Part shown: positions 1-7,533 of the stretch, piece after piece
Numbering within the stretch: position 1 is the first letter of the stretch
Layout of the letters: each line of letters starts with the position of its first letter
Assembly: GCA_041920215.1 (NCBI GenBank)
Contig: JAYRSJ010000036.1
Location: 1 to 30,504, forward strand
Reading direction: 5' to 3'
From: JAYRSJ01 sp041920215
GTDB lineage: Bacteria; Pseudomonadota; Gammaproteobacteria; Burkholderiales; Burkholderiaceae_C
Length of the DNA: 30,504 nucleotides
Notes under the pieces: model-generated
What the model was told of the DNA's origin: nothing
Databases searched by the model: none
Seen by the model: the letters and a program-made list of their open reading frames with translations, nothing else
Position numbers and translations under genes: made by a program

Positions 1-241
1 CGGTCTCGGCCGGCGGCGCGTCAGCCGCTGCGGCGCCTAGCACGGCGCCGCAGCGGCTGCAGCTCTGGACCCGGGTGATGTCGTTGAGCGCGCCGCAGTG
101 CGGGCAGGGCCGCAGATGCAGGGCTGCGCCGCACTGATTGCAAAAGCGCGAGCCGGGCGGGCTGCGGTGGGCACAAAAGGGGCAGTCGCCCAGCGCGGGG
201 CAGGTCTTGCCTGGGTCGGTGAGCGTGGGCGTTGTGGCCAT
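1..241 (-). CDS. Zinc-ribbon protein, partial (C-terminus beyond left edge)
   Basis: The first 80 codons of a minus-strand gene are visible; it is open through base 1, so the C-terminus is missing. Three CxxC pairs and one shorter Cys pair are seen: CPFC, then CNQC, CPHC and CSRC. This is the spacing of two tandem zinc ribbons, as in double-zinc-ribbon (DZR) proteins. The CPFC-x8-FCNQCG and CPHC-x10-CSRCG modules each probably hold one zinc ion. After them comes an Ala/Pro-rich stretch. The ATG at 241 is chosen because the ribbons begin soon after it and a good -10 box lies 49 bases upstream. It lies downstream of the Crp/Fnr gene on the same strand but appears to have its own promoter. Its function is unknown; such ribbons often mediate protein or nucleic-acid contacts. 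Confidence 0.75.
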   Translation of the reverse strand, partial: MATTPTLTDPGKTCPALGDCPFCAHRSPPGSRFCNQCGAALHLRPCPHCGALNDITRVQSCSRCGAVLGAAAADAPPAET

Positions 242-282
242 GGGGCGTGGCGTGCCAGCTCGGCTTGGATCGGCCGACTCTG

Positions 283-305
283 GCTGCCGACTATAGGACG
301 GCAGC
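283..305 (-). promoter_or_regulatory. -10 box inside a perfect inverted repeat, upstream of zinc-ribbon gene
   Basis: On the minus strand TATAGT (295-290) matches the sigma70 -10 consensus at five of six positions and would start transcription near 284, about 43 bases before the ATG at 241. The box lies in a 9-base spacer flanked by perfect 7-base arms, GCTGCCG (283-289) and CGGCAGC (299-305). A protein binding the arms would cover the promoter. The same repeat could fold as a hairpin in the transcript of the upstream regulator, 31 bases past its stop. No convincing -35 box is seen. Confidence 0.45.
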
Positions 306-335
306 GCGCCGGCCGCCAGCCCGCGCCGCGCCGGC

Positions 336-1076
336 TCAAGTCCCCGGAAAGCGGCGCAGCCCCTGCAGGTCCAGCACCCGCAGCCCGCCGTACTCGATCG
401 CGATCAGCTGCGCCTGCTGCAGCCGGTGCAGCGCCTGGTTGACCCGCTGGCGCGACAGACCCACCAGATAGCCCAGCTCCTGCTGGGTGATGCGCAGCAG
501 GCTGCCGACGCCGGGATAGAGCTGGGGATGGAAGAGGGCAGCGAGATTGCGCGCCACCTTCATATCGGGGTCGGAGATGCGGTCGGTCTCGCGTGCTGCA
601 ATGAACTGTCCCAGGCGCTCGTTGAGCTGGTTCAGCACGAAGCGGTTGAAGCCTATGCTGTGCTCCAGCAGCTCGTGGAAGCTCTCCAGCGGCAGGCCGG
701 CTACCACGCTCTTGCGCAGGGCCTGGATGTTGTAGCGGTAGACCTCGCGTTTGAGCAGCGTGCCCTCGCCGAACCAGCCACCCGGCGGCACGCCGGTGAA
801 TGTGATGGCCTGACCGCTGCTGTCGTCGTTGCTCATCTTCAAGAGGCCGTCGACCACGCCGAACCAGAAGTTGGCCGGCTTGCCGATGCGGCAGACCCGC
901 TCGCCCACCTCGGCGTCGGCCACCTGCAGCTGGCTGATGGCGCGCAGGCGCTGGCTCGCATCCAGCACCCGCAGCCAGGGGATGGCATCGAGCTCGGCGG
1001 CGGTGGCGGAGCGCGCGCGTTGGCGCAGCGGCGGGTGCTGGGGCGCGGCCCCGCCGGCGTGAGCATTTTCTTGCAT
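336..1076 (-). CDS. Crp/Fnr-family transcriptional regulator
   Basis: A 246-aa protein with Crp/Fnr architecture. An N-terminal cyclic-nucleotide-binding-like beta-roll covers about residues 35-140 and includes the run GGWFGEGTLLKRE. A dimerisation helix follows, then a winged helix at about 170-235. The recognition helix begins S208-R209-Q210-R211-V212-N213-Q214. Compared with Crp (SRETVGR), the first Arg is kept, Glu is replaced by Gln and the last Arg by Gln. No Fnr-type N-terminal Cys cluster is seen, so an iron-sulphur oxygen sensor is unlikely; the ligand is unknown. It is divergent from the acyl-CoA synthetase/Liv operon, and a 16-bp palindrome lies midway between them. It therefore probably controls that operon and perhaps itself. 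The ATG at 1076 has no strong ribosome site, so the start is the least certain part. Confidence 0.9.
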   Translation of the reverse strand: MQENAHAGGAAPQHPPLRQRARSATAAELDAIPWLRVLDASQRLRAISQLQVADAEVGERVCRIGKPANFWFGVVDGLLKMSNDDSSGQAITFTGVPPGGWFGEGTLLKREVYRYNIQALRKSVVAGLPLESFHELLEHSIGFNRFVLNQLNERLGQFIAARETDRISDPDMKVARNLAALFHPQLYPGVGSLLRITQQELGYLVGLSRQRVNQALHRLQQAQLIAIEYGGLRVLDLQGLRRFPGT

Positions 1077-1167
1077 GCGTCAGTCTGGCAATGCTTTGTT
1101 GACAGAAGGCTTACAGGGGGCGGTCTGGGGCATCCGGGAAATCCAGCCCCCGTACAGACCCTAGGAA

Positions 1168-1183
1168 TGTCGTCGCAACGACA
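1168..1183. promoter_or_regulatory. Candidate Crp/Fnr-family operator (TGTCG-N6-CGACA)
   Basis: TGTCGTCGCAACGACA is a perfect 16-bp palindrome in the 199-base gap between the Crp/Fnr gene and the acyl-CoA synthetase. Its half-site geometry (TGTCG-N6-CGACA) is that of Crp-superfamily operators and corresponds to the CooA-type variant of the Crp site. Its centre (1175.5) is 41.5 bases upstream of the +1 expected from the TAGTAT box at 1205-1210, the classic class II activator position. Confidence 0.6.
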
Positions 1184-1204
1184 ACATAGCGTCAAAGTCA
1201 GGCC

Positions 1205-1210
1205 TAGTAT
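1205..1210 (+). promoter_or_regulatory. Predicted -10 box of the acyl-CoA synthetase/Liv operon
   Basis: TAGTAT matches the -10 consensus at four of six positions. At the -35 position there is only CAACAT, so basal strength should be low, as expected for an activator-dependent promoter. Predicted +1 is about 1217, giving a leader of about 59 bases before the GTG at 1276. Confidence 0.5.
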
Positions 1211-1275
1211 TGCACTCGCTTGAAGCAGCGCGCGCCCCGGAGTCGGGCGTGACGCACCGCCAAGGAGACATAACG

Positions 1276-3222
1276 GTGGCAGAGACTTTCCCGCAGCTCT
1301 TGATTGAGCATGCGCAACGGCGCCCCCAGGCCCCGGCCCTGCGCGAGAAGGAATACGGCATCTGGCAGACCCTCAGCTGGGCTGAGCTAGCGGCCATGGT
1401 GCGCGCCCTGGCCCATGGCCTTCACCAAGCCGGTCTGCAGCGCGGCCAGCATCTGGTGGTGGTGGGTGAGAACCGGCCGCGGCTTTATGCCTGCATGCTG
1501 GCAGCGCAGTCGCTGGGGGCTATTCCCGTGCCGCTGTACCAGGACGCGGTGGCGGCCGAGTTCGTCTTTCCGATCAACAACGCCGAGATCGCGTTTGCGG
1601 TGGTGGAGGACCAGGAGCAGGTCGACAAGCTGCTGGAGGTGCGCGAGCAGTGTCCGCAGATCAGCCACATCTGGTACGACGACCCGCGCGGCCTGCGCAA
1701 CTACGACGAGATCGGGCTCAACCCGCTGGATGCGCTGATCGCGGCCGGCGAGGTCGAGGCCAAGACCCACCCGCAGCTGTTCGAGCAGTGGCTGGCCACG
1801 CTCAAGGCCGGCGATGTGGCGGCGATGTTCTTCACCTCGGGCACCACCGGCAACCCCAAGGGCGTGGTCCACACCCATGGCACTCTGATAGACCGGGCCC
1901 GTGCCGGCGCCCGTTTCGACCGCCTCTCCGAACACGAGGAGGTGCTGGCCTATCTGCCGCCGGCCTGGATTGGTCAGAACATCTTCAGCTATGCGCAGTG
2001 GCTGGTCTGCGGCTATGTGGTGAACTGCCCCGAATCGGTGTCCACCGTCAGCATCGACCTGAAGGAAATCGGCCCGACCTACTACTTCGCGCCGCCGCGG
2101 GTTTTCGAGGGCCTGCTGACCAGCGTGATGATCCGCATGGAGGATGCCGGCCGTCTCAAGCGCTGGCTGTTCGGCCGCTGCATGGCGCTGGCACGCCGTG
2201 TGGGTCCGGCGCTGATGGACGGCAAGCCGGTGGCGGGCCTGGACAAGCTGATGTATGCGCTGGGCAATCTGCTGATCTACGGGCCGCTGCGCAACACCCT
2301 GGGCCTGTCCAGGGTGCGGGTGGCCTACACGGCGGGCGAGGCGATCGGCCCCGATCTGTTCACCTTCTACCGCTCGATAGGCATCAATCTGAAACAGCTC
2401 TACGGCTCGACCGAGACGGCCGTGTTCGTCTGCCTGCAGCCCGACAACGAGGCCCGCGCCGACACGGTGGGCGTGCCGATCGACGGGGTGGAGATCCGCC
2501 TGGCCGACAGCGGCGAGATCATGGTGCGCTCGCCGGGCCTGCTCAAGGGCTATTACAAGAATGACGCGGCCACGGCCGAGGTGCTGACGCCCGAGGGCTG
2601 GTACCACACCGGCGATGCCGGCTTCATCGACGCCAGCGGCCATCTGAAGATCATCGACCGCGCCAAGGACGTGGGCCGCATCATGGGCGGGCCCAACGAC
2701 GGCGCGATGTTCGCGCCCAAGTATGTGGAGAACAAGCTCAAGTTCTTCGCCCATATCAAGGAGGCGGTGGCCTTCGGCGACAAGCGCGAGCGCGTCTGCG
2801 CCTTCATCAACATCGATTTCGAGGCGGTGGGCAACTGGGCCGAGCGCCGCAATCTGCCCTATGCCGGCTACACCGATCTGGCTCAGAAGCCCGAGGTCTA
2901 CGAACTGATCCGCGAATGCGTGGAAAAGGTCAACGCCGACCTCGCCCAGGACGAGCTGCTGGCCGGCAGCCAGATCAGCCGCTTCCTGGTGCTGCACAAG
3001 GAGCTGGATGCCGACGATGGCGAACTGACGCGCACCCGCAAGGTCCGGCGCGGCGCCATCGCCGAGAAGTACGCGGTGCTGATCGATGCGCTGTATGGCG
3101 GCAGGAGCTCGCAGTTCATCGAGACCGCGGTCAAGTTCGAGGACGGGCGCAGCGGCAGCGTATCGGCCGATCTGAAGATCGTCGATGCCAAGACATATCC
3201 CGCGGTGCGGAGGGCAGCCTGA
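1276..3222 (+). CDS. AMP-forming acyl-CoA synthetase (fatty-acid-CoA-ligase type)
   Basis: A 648-aa ANL-superfamily enzyme, expected to convert a carboxylic acid, ATP and CoA to acyl-CoA, AMP and PPi through an acyl-adenylate. The nucleotide loop FFTSGTTGNPKG lies near residue 185, YGSTET near 376 and the adenylate-binding YHTGD near 445. A C-terminal swivel domain follows. The size and the GPTYYFAPPR segment resemble long-chain fatty-acid-CoA ligases, but the substrate cannot be read from sequence. The reading frame extends upstream to a TTG at 1210. GTG at 1276 is preferred because AAGGAG (1262-1267) lies eight bases before it and the family N-terminus starts there. The stop overlaps the next ATG (TGATG). 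As first gene of a transporter operon it probably activates the imported substrate. Confidence 0.93.
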   Translation: MAETFPQLLIEHAQRRPQAPALREKEYGIWQTLSWAELAAMVRALAHGLHQAGLQRGQHLVVVGENRPRLYACMLAAQSLGAIPVPLYQDAVAAEFVFPINNAEIAFAVVEDQEQVDKLLEVREQCPQISHIWYDDPRGLRNYDEIGLNPLDALIAAGEVEAKTHPQLFEQWLATLKAGDVAAMFFTSGTTGNPKGVVHTHGTLIDRARAGARFDRLSEHEEVLAYLPPAWIGQNIFSYAQWLVCGYVVNCPESVSTVSIDLKEIGPTYYFAPPRVFEGLLTSVMIRMEDAGRLKRWLFGRCMALARRVGPALMDGKPVAGLDKLMYALGNLLIYGPLRNTLGLSRVRVAYTAGEAIGPDLFTFYRSIGINLKQLYGSTETAVFVCLQPDNEARADTVGVPIDGVEIRLADSGEIMVRSPGLLKGYYKNDAATAEVLTPEGWYHTGDAGFIDASGHLKIIDRAKDVGRIMGGPNDGAMFAPKYVENKLKFFAHIKEAVAFGDKRERVCAFINIDFEAVGNWAERRNLPYAGYTDLAQKPEVYELIRECVEKVNADLAQDELLAGSQISRFLVLHKELDADDGELTRTRKVRRGAIAEKYAVLIDALYGGRSSQFIETAVKFEDGRSGSVSADLKIVDAKTYPAVRRAA

Positions 3223-4007
3223 TGGCCAGCAAGAAAATCGGCGAGGTCATCCTCGACGTGCAGAACATCTCGCTGAGCTTCGGCGGCGTCAAGGCGCTGA
3301 CCGATATCAGCTTCAATGTGCGCGAGCATGAGGTGCGGGCCATCATCGGCCCCAACGGCGCGGGCAAGAGCTCGATGCTGAACTGCATCAACGGCGTCTA
3401 TCAGCCGCAGCAGGGCTCGATCACCTTCAAGGGCCAGACCTTCAAGCATATGAACTCGCGCCAGGTGGCCGAGATGGGCGTGGCGCGCACCTTCCAGAAC
3501 CTGGCCCTGTTCAAGGGCATGAGCGTGCTGGACAACATCATGACCGGCCGCAATCTGCGCATGAAGACCAATCTCTTCCAGCAGGCGATCCGCTTCGGCG
3601 CGGCCGAGCGCGAGGAGATCGCCCAGCGCGAGAAGGTCGAGCGCATCATCGACTTCCTCGAGATCCCGGCCTATCGCAAGACCCCGGTCGGCCGCCTGCC
3701 CTATGGCCTGCAAAAGCGTGTGGACCTGGGCCGCGCGCTGGCGATGGAGCCGCAGGTGCTCTTGCTGGACGAGCCCATGGCCGGCATGAACGTCGAGGAG
3801 AAGCAGGACATGTGCCGCTTCATCCTGGACGTCAACGACGAGTTCGGCACCACCATCGTGCTGATCGAGCATGACATGGGCGTGGTGATGGACATCTCGG
3901 ACCGTGTCGTCGTGCTGGACTACGGCAAGAAGATCGGCGACGGCGCGCCCGACGAGGTGCGTGCCAACGAGGACGTGATCAGCGCCTATCTCGGCACCAG
4001 CCACTGA
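3222..4007 (+). CDS. livG: Branched-chain-type ABC transporter ATPase, LivG-like
   Basis: A 261-aa cytoplasmic ATP-binding subunit of a HAAT-family (Liv-type) importer. The Walker A GPNGAGKSS is at about residues 43-51, the signature region is LPYGLQKRVDLGRAL, and the Walker B VLLLDEPMAG starts near 179. The switch His is in LIEHDMGVV. The signature departs from the usual LSGGQ, as is common in LivG proteins. Its ATG overlaps the stop of the acyl-CoA synthetase by one base, implying translational coupling; an open frame extends further upstream inside that gene but is only a shadow. It should pair with the second ATPase (7534-8340) as a heterodimer. The Liv name is by family, as leucine need not be the substrate. 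Confidence 0.93.
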   Translation: MASKKIGEVILDVQNISLSFGGVKALTDISFNVREHEVRAIIGPNGAGKSSMLNCINGVYQPQQGSITFKGQTFKHMNSRQVAEMGVARTFQNLALFKGMSVLDNIMTGRNLRMKTNLFQQAIRFGAAEREEIAQREKVERIIDFLEIPAYRKTPVGRLPYGLQKRVDLGRALAMEPQVLLLDEPMAGMNVEEKQDMCRFILDVNDEFGTTIVLIEHDMGVVMDISDRVVVLDYGKKIGDGAPDEVRANEDVISAYLGTSH

Positions 4008-4017
4008 GGACAAGACT

Positions 4018-4947
4018 ATGGGACCGTTTCTCGAAACCCTGATTGGCGGCCTGATGGCCGGCATGCTGTATTCGCTGATCGCCTTGGGCTTTGTGCTGAT
4101 CTTCAAGGCCAGCGGCGTCTTCAATTTTGCGCAAGGCGCCATGGTGCTGTTCGCCGCGCTGGCGATGGCGCGCTTCTCCGAATGGATCCCGCAGTGGACC
4201 GGCATCGAGAGCAAGCTGATCGTCAATGTGCTGGCCTTCAGCGTCGCGATGGCGATCATGGTCGTGCTGGCCTGGGGCATCGAGCGCCTGGTGCTGGGCA
4301 AGCTGGTCAACCAGGAGGGCATCACGCTCTTGATGGCCACGCTGGGCATCACCTACTTCCTCGACGGCTTCGGCCAGACCCTGTTCGGCAGCGACATCTA
4401 CAAGATCGATGTGGGCATGCCCAAGGACCCGATCTTCCTGCTGGAGAGCGTGTTCCAGGGCGGCATCCTGGTCGGCAAGGAAGACCTGATCGCCACCGTG
4501 GTGGCCGCGGCCCTGGTCGGCGCGCTGGCGCTGTTCTTCCAGTACACCTCGACCGGCCGGGCGCTGCGCGCGGTGGCCGACGACCACCAGGCCGCGCAGT
4601 CGATCGGCATTCCGCTCAAGCGCATCTGGGTGATCGTCTGGAGCGTGGCCGGCTTCGTCGCGCTGGTGGCCGGCATCATCTGGGGCTCCAAGCTGGGCGT
4701 GCAGTTCTCGCTCTCGCTGGTGGCGCTGAAGGCGCTGCCGGTGGTGATCCTGGGCGGCCTGACCTCGGTGCCGGGCGCCATCATCGGCGGCCTCTTGATC
4801 GGCGTCGGCGAGAAGCTGTCCGAGGCCTATATCGGTCCGATGCTGGGCGGCGGGATCGAGATCTGGTTCGCGTATGCGCTGGCGCTGATCTTCCTGCTCG
4901 TCAGGCCCCAGGGTCTGTTCGGCGAAAAAATCATCGACCGCGTCTGA
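4018..4947 (+). CDS. livH: Branched-chain-type ABC transporter permease, LivH-like
   Basis: A 309-aa inner-membrane permease with about eight hydrophobic segments. It has the family-typical start GGLMAGMLYSLIALGFVLI, the NFAQGAMV segment after the first helices, and GRALRAVADDHQAAQSIGI as the cytoplasmic loop that contacts the ATPase. It ends in the LivH-type LLVRPQGLFG. It begins ten bases after the LivG-like stop with a GAGGA ribosome site and is part of the same operon. It should pair with the LivM-like protein to form the translocation path. Confidence 0.92.
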   Translation: MGPFLETLIGGLMAGMLYSLIALGFVLIFKASGVFNFAQGAMVLFAALAMARFSEWIPQWTGIESKLIVNVLAFSVAMAIMVVLAWGIERLVLGKLVNQEGITLLMATLGITYFLDGFGQTLFGSDIYKIDVGMPKDPIFLLESVFQGGILVGKEDLIATVVAAALVGALALFFQYTSTGRALRAVADDHQAAQSIGIPLKRIWVIVWSVAGFVALVAGIIWGSKLGVQFSLSLVALKALPVVILGGLTSVPGAIIGGLLIGVGEKLSEAYIGPMLGGGIEIWFAYALALIFLLVRPQGLFGEKIIDRV

Positions 4948-4965
4948 GCCCAGGAGAACCAGAAC

Positions 4966-6042
4966 ATGCTCTATCGTGAGAACGGTCAATTCAAGACCTC
5001 GTACCGGGCCGATCAGCAGATCTTCCCGATCGCCCAGGACCGCATCTTCATCGCGCTGCTGCTGCTGGTGGCCGCGGTGCTGGTGCCGCTGCTGGCCGAC
5101 GAGTACCTGCTGCGCGCGATCTTCGTGCCCTTCCTGATCCTGTCGCTGGCCGCCATCGGCCTGAACATCCTGGTCGGCTACTGCGGTCAGATCTCCCTGG
5201 GCACCGGTGCCTTCATGGCGGTGGGCGCCTATGCGGCCTACAACGCCTTTGTGCGCGTGCCCGACATGCCGCTGATCCCGGCCCTGCTGCTGGGCGGGCT
5301 GTGTTCGACCGTGGTGGGCGTGTTCTTTGGCATTCCTTCGCTGCGCATCAAGGGCCTGTACCTGGCGGTGGCCACGCTGGCGGCGCAGTTCTTCGTCGAC
5401 TGGGCCGCGCTGCGCCTGAAGTTCGTCACCAACGATTCGGACTCGGGCTCGGTCAGCGTGGCCGGCCTACAGGTCTTCGGTCTGCCGCTCGAAACCGCGG
5501 TGTCCAAATACCTGTTCTGCCTGGGCTTCGTGGTGGCGTTCGCCTGGCTGGCCAAGAACCTGGTGCGCGGACATATCGGCCGGGCCTGGATGGCGATGCG
5601 CGATATGGACGTGGCAGCTGCGGTGATCGGCATCCGCCCGATCCACGCCAAGCTTTCGGCCTTTGCGGTCAGCAGCTTCATCGTCGGCGTGGCCGGCGCG
5701 CTGTGGGGCTTCATCCATCTGGGCTCCTGGGAGCCGGCGGCCTTCTCGATCGACCGCAGCTTCCAGCTGCTTTTCATGGTCATCATCGGCGGTCTGGGCT
5801 CGATCTCCGGTGCCTTCTTCGGCGCTGCCTTCATCGTCGTGCTGCCCATCATCCTGAACCAGGTGATGCCGGCGCTGGGCCAGTTGCTGGGCTTCAACGT
5901 CGACACCGCCTTGCTGAGCCATGTGGAGTTCATGATCTTCGGTGCGCTGATCGTGTTCTTCCTGATCGTCGAGCCGCATGGCCTGGCCAAGCTCTGGGCC
6001 ACGGCCAAGGAGAAGCTGCGGCTCTGGCCTTTCCCGCACTGA
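4966..6042 (+). CDS. livM: Branched-chain-type ABC transporter permease, LivM-like
   Basis: A 358-aa polytopic inner-membrane protein, the second permease. It carries the family segments GLNILVGYCGQISLG and FFGIPSLRIKGLYLAVATLA. GRAWMAMRDMDVAAAVIGI is the ATPase-coupling loop, and the C-terminus ends near FLIVEPHGLA. The N-terminus has about 20 extra hydrophilic residues before the first helix, as is common in LivM. An AGGAG site (4952-4956) precedes the ATG. The gap from LivH is 18 bases. Confidence 0.92.
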   Translation: MLYRENGQFKTSYRADQQIFPIAQDRIFIALLLLVAAVLVPLLADEYLLRAIFVPFLILSLAAIGLNILVGYCGQISLGTGAFMAVGAYAAYNAFVRVPDMPLIPALLLGGLCSTVVGVFFGIPSLRIKGLYLAVATLAAQFFVDWAALRLKFVTNDSDSGSVSVAGLQVFGLPLETAVSKYLFCLGFVVAFAWLAKNLVRGHIGRAWMAMRDMDVAAAVIGIRPIHAKLSAFAVSSFIVGVAGALWGFIHLGSWEPAAFSIDRSFQLLFMVIIGGLGSISGAFFGAAFIVVLPIILNQVMPALGQLLGFNVDTALLSHVEFMIFGALIVFFLIVEPHGLAKLWATAKEKLRLWPFPH

Positions 6043-6100
6043 ATAACCACGCGGATATCAACCCGGCACCACAGAGTGCTTTTTCCAGGAGACAAGCAAG

Positions 6101-7429
6101 ATGAAACTCAAGCAGTTCGCCCTCGCCGCTGCCGTGGCTGCCACCGGTATGGCCTCGCTGGTCAGTACGCCGGCCCTGGCCCAGGCCAAGGAGCAGTTCT
6201 TCCCGCTGCTGGTCTACCGCACCGGCGCCTACGCACCCAATGGCACGCCCTGGGCCAATGGCAAGCAGGACTACATCAAGCTGATCAATGCGCGTGATGG
6301 CGGCATCAACGGCGTCAAGATCACCTACGAGGAATGCGAGACCGGCTACGCCACCGACAAGGGCGTCGAGTGCTACGAGCGCCTTAAGGGCAAGGGCGCC
6401 AGCATGATCGATCCTCAGGCCACCGGCATCACCTTCGCGCTGACCGACAAGGCGCCCAACGACAAGATTCCGCTGGTGACCCTGGGCTACGGCCTGTCGG
6501 CCGCGCAGGACGGCAATGTCTTCAAGTGGAACTTCCCGCTGATGGGCAGCTACTGGACCGCGGCCGATATGCTGATCCAGCACATCGCCAAGAAGGAAGG
6601 CGGCTTCGACAAGCTCAAGGGCAAGAAGATCGCGCTGGTCTATCACGACTCGCCCTTCGGCAAGGAGCCTATCCCGCTGCTGGACGAGCGTCAGAAGATG
6701 CATGGCTTCGACCTGGTCAAGATCCCGGTGACCGCGCCGGGCGTCGAGCAGAAGTCGGCCTGGCTGCAGGTGCGCCAGCAGCGTCCGGACTATGTGCTGC
6801 TGTGGGGCTGGGGCGTGATGAACTCCACCGCGCTGAAGGAGGCCCAGGCCACCGGCTACCCGCGCGAGAAGATGTACGGCGTCTGGTGGTCGGGCGCCGA
6901 GCCCGATGTCAAGGACGTGGGCGAAGGTGCCAAGGGCTATAACGCGCTGGCCCTGAACGGCTACGGCCAGAACTCCAAGGTGGCCCAGGAGATCCTCAAG
7001 CATGTGCATGGCAAGGGTCAGGGCAGCGGCCCGAAGGACGAGGTCGGCTCGGTGCTCTACACGCGCGGCATGATCATCCAGATGCTGGGCATCGAGGCCG
7101 TGCGACGTGCCCAGGAGCGCTTCGGCAAGGGCAAGGTCATGACCGGCGAGCAGGTGCGCTGGGGCCTGGAGAACCTGGCGCTGGACCAGAAGAAGCTCGA
7201 CGCGCTGGGCTTCACTGGCCTGATGCGTCCGATCAGCACCTCCTGCCAGGATCACATGGGCTCGACCTGGGCGCGTGTGCACACCTGGGACGGCGCCAAG
7301 TGGAACTTCAGCTCCGACTGGCTGCAGGCCGATGAGCAGATCATCAAGCCCATGGTCAAGGCCGGTGCCGACAAGTACGCGGCAGAGAAGAAGCTGACCC
7401 GCCGTTCGCCGCAGGACTGCCAGTCCTGA
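6101..7429 (+). CDS. Periplasmic substrate-binding protein of the Liv-type ABC transporter
   Basis: A 442-aa solute-binding protein of the Leu/Ile/Val-binding (type I periplasmic) fold. The Sec signal peptide MKLKQFALAAAVAATGMASL... ends at ALAQA, giving a mature N-terminus near KEQFFPLL. The mature domain has paired lobes, with GIRVT-like segments such as GGINGVKITYEECETGY and the hinge-type stretch KGKKIALVYHDSPFGKE. It is longer than LivK (about 370 aa). This is typical of binding proteins seen next to CoA ligases, whose ligands are probably larger than amino acids. AGGAGA (6087-6092) lies eight bases before the ATG. It is separated from LivF by a 104-base gap rich in hairpins, which could let this subunit be made in excess. 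Confidence 0.9.
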   Translation: MKLKQFALAAAVAATGMASLVSTPALAQAKEQFFPLLVYRTGAYAPNGTPWANGKQDYIKLINARDGGINGVKITYEECETGYATDKGVECYERLKGKGASMIDPQATGITFALTDKAPNDKIPLVTLGYGLSAAQDGNVFKWNFPLMGSYWTAADMLIQHIAKKEGGFDKLKGKKIALVYHDSPFGKEPIPLLDERQKMHGFDLVKIPVTAPGVEQKSAWLQVRQQRPDYVLLWGWGVMNSTALKEAQATGYPREKMYGVWWSGAEPDVKDVGEGAKGYNALALNGYGQNSKVAQEILKHVHGKGQGSGPKDEVGSVLYTRGMIIQMLGIEAVRRAQERFGKGKVMTGEQVRWGLENLALDQKKLDALGFTGLMRPISTSCQDHMGSTWARVHTWDGAKWNFSSDWLQADEQIIKPMVKAGADKYAAEKKLTRRSPQDCQS

Positions 7430-7445
7430 TCGCATCACATCCGGT

Positions 7446-7513
7446 CGCGCCCCGCTCGGGGCGCGGGGCTCCTCGCGGAGCCCTTGTCACAGCGCCGCGC
7501 GCGGCGTTGTGAC
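7446..7513 (+). repeat. Three back-to-back hairpins between binding-protein and LivF genes
   Basis: Three inverted repeats follow one another directly. The first has 9-base arms CGCGCCCCG / CGGGGCGCG (7446-7454 and 7457-7465). The second has 7-base arms GGGCTCC / GGAGCCC with a TCGC loop (7466-7483). The third has 14-base arms (7486-7499 and 7500-7513) that pair fully in RNA if one G-U is allowed. None is followed by a clear U-tract. They may protect the upstream mRNA from 3' exonucleases or partly attenuate LivF expression. Confidence 0.7.
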
Positions 7514-7533
7514 GAGTCAACGAGGCTGAGACC

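Noticed and set aside
1099..1104. TTGACA as a -35 box for the acyl-CoA synthetase
   Set aside because: No -10-like sequence lies 15 to 19 bases downstream; the region there is G-rich.
1210..1275. Upstream TTG start for the acyl-CoA synthetase
   Set aside because: The GTG at 1276 has AAGGAG at ideal distance, and the extra 22 residues overlap the predicted -10 and leader.
1387..2997. A 536-codon frame antisense to the acyl-CoA synthetase
   Set aside because: Its composition (His/Asp/Leu/Gln-rich) is that of a mirror frame, it has no motif, and it overlaps a confidently identified enzyme.
2898..4352. A 484-codon frame antisense across three Liv operon genes
   Set aside because: It crosses gene boundaries of a well-supported operon and has no recognisable product.
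5930..7438. A 502-codon frame antisense to the binding-protein gene
   Set aside because: Same composition artefact, overlapping a gene with clear signal peptide and fold.
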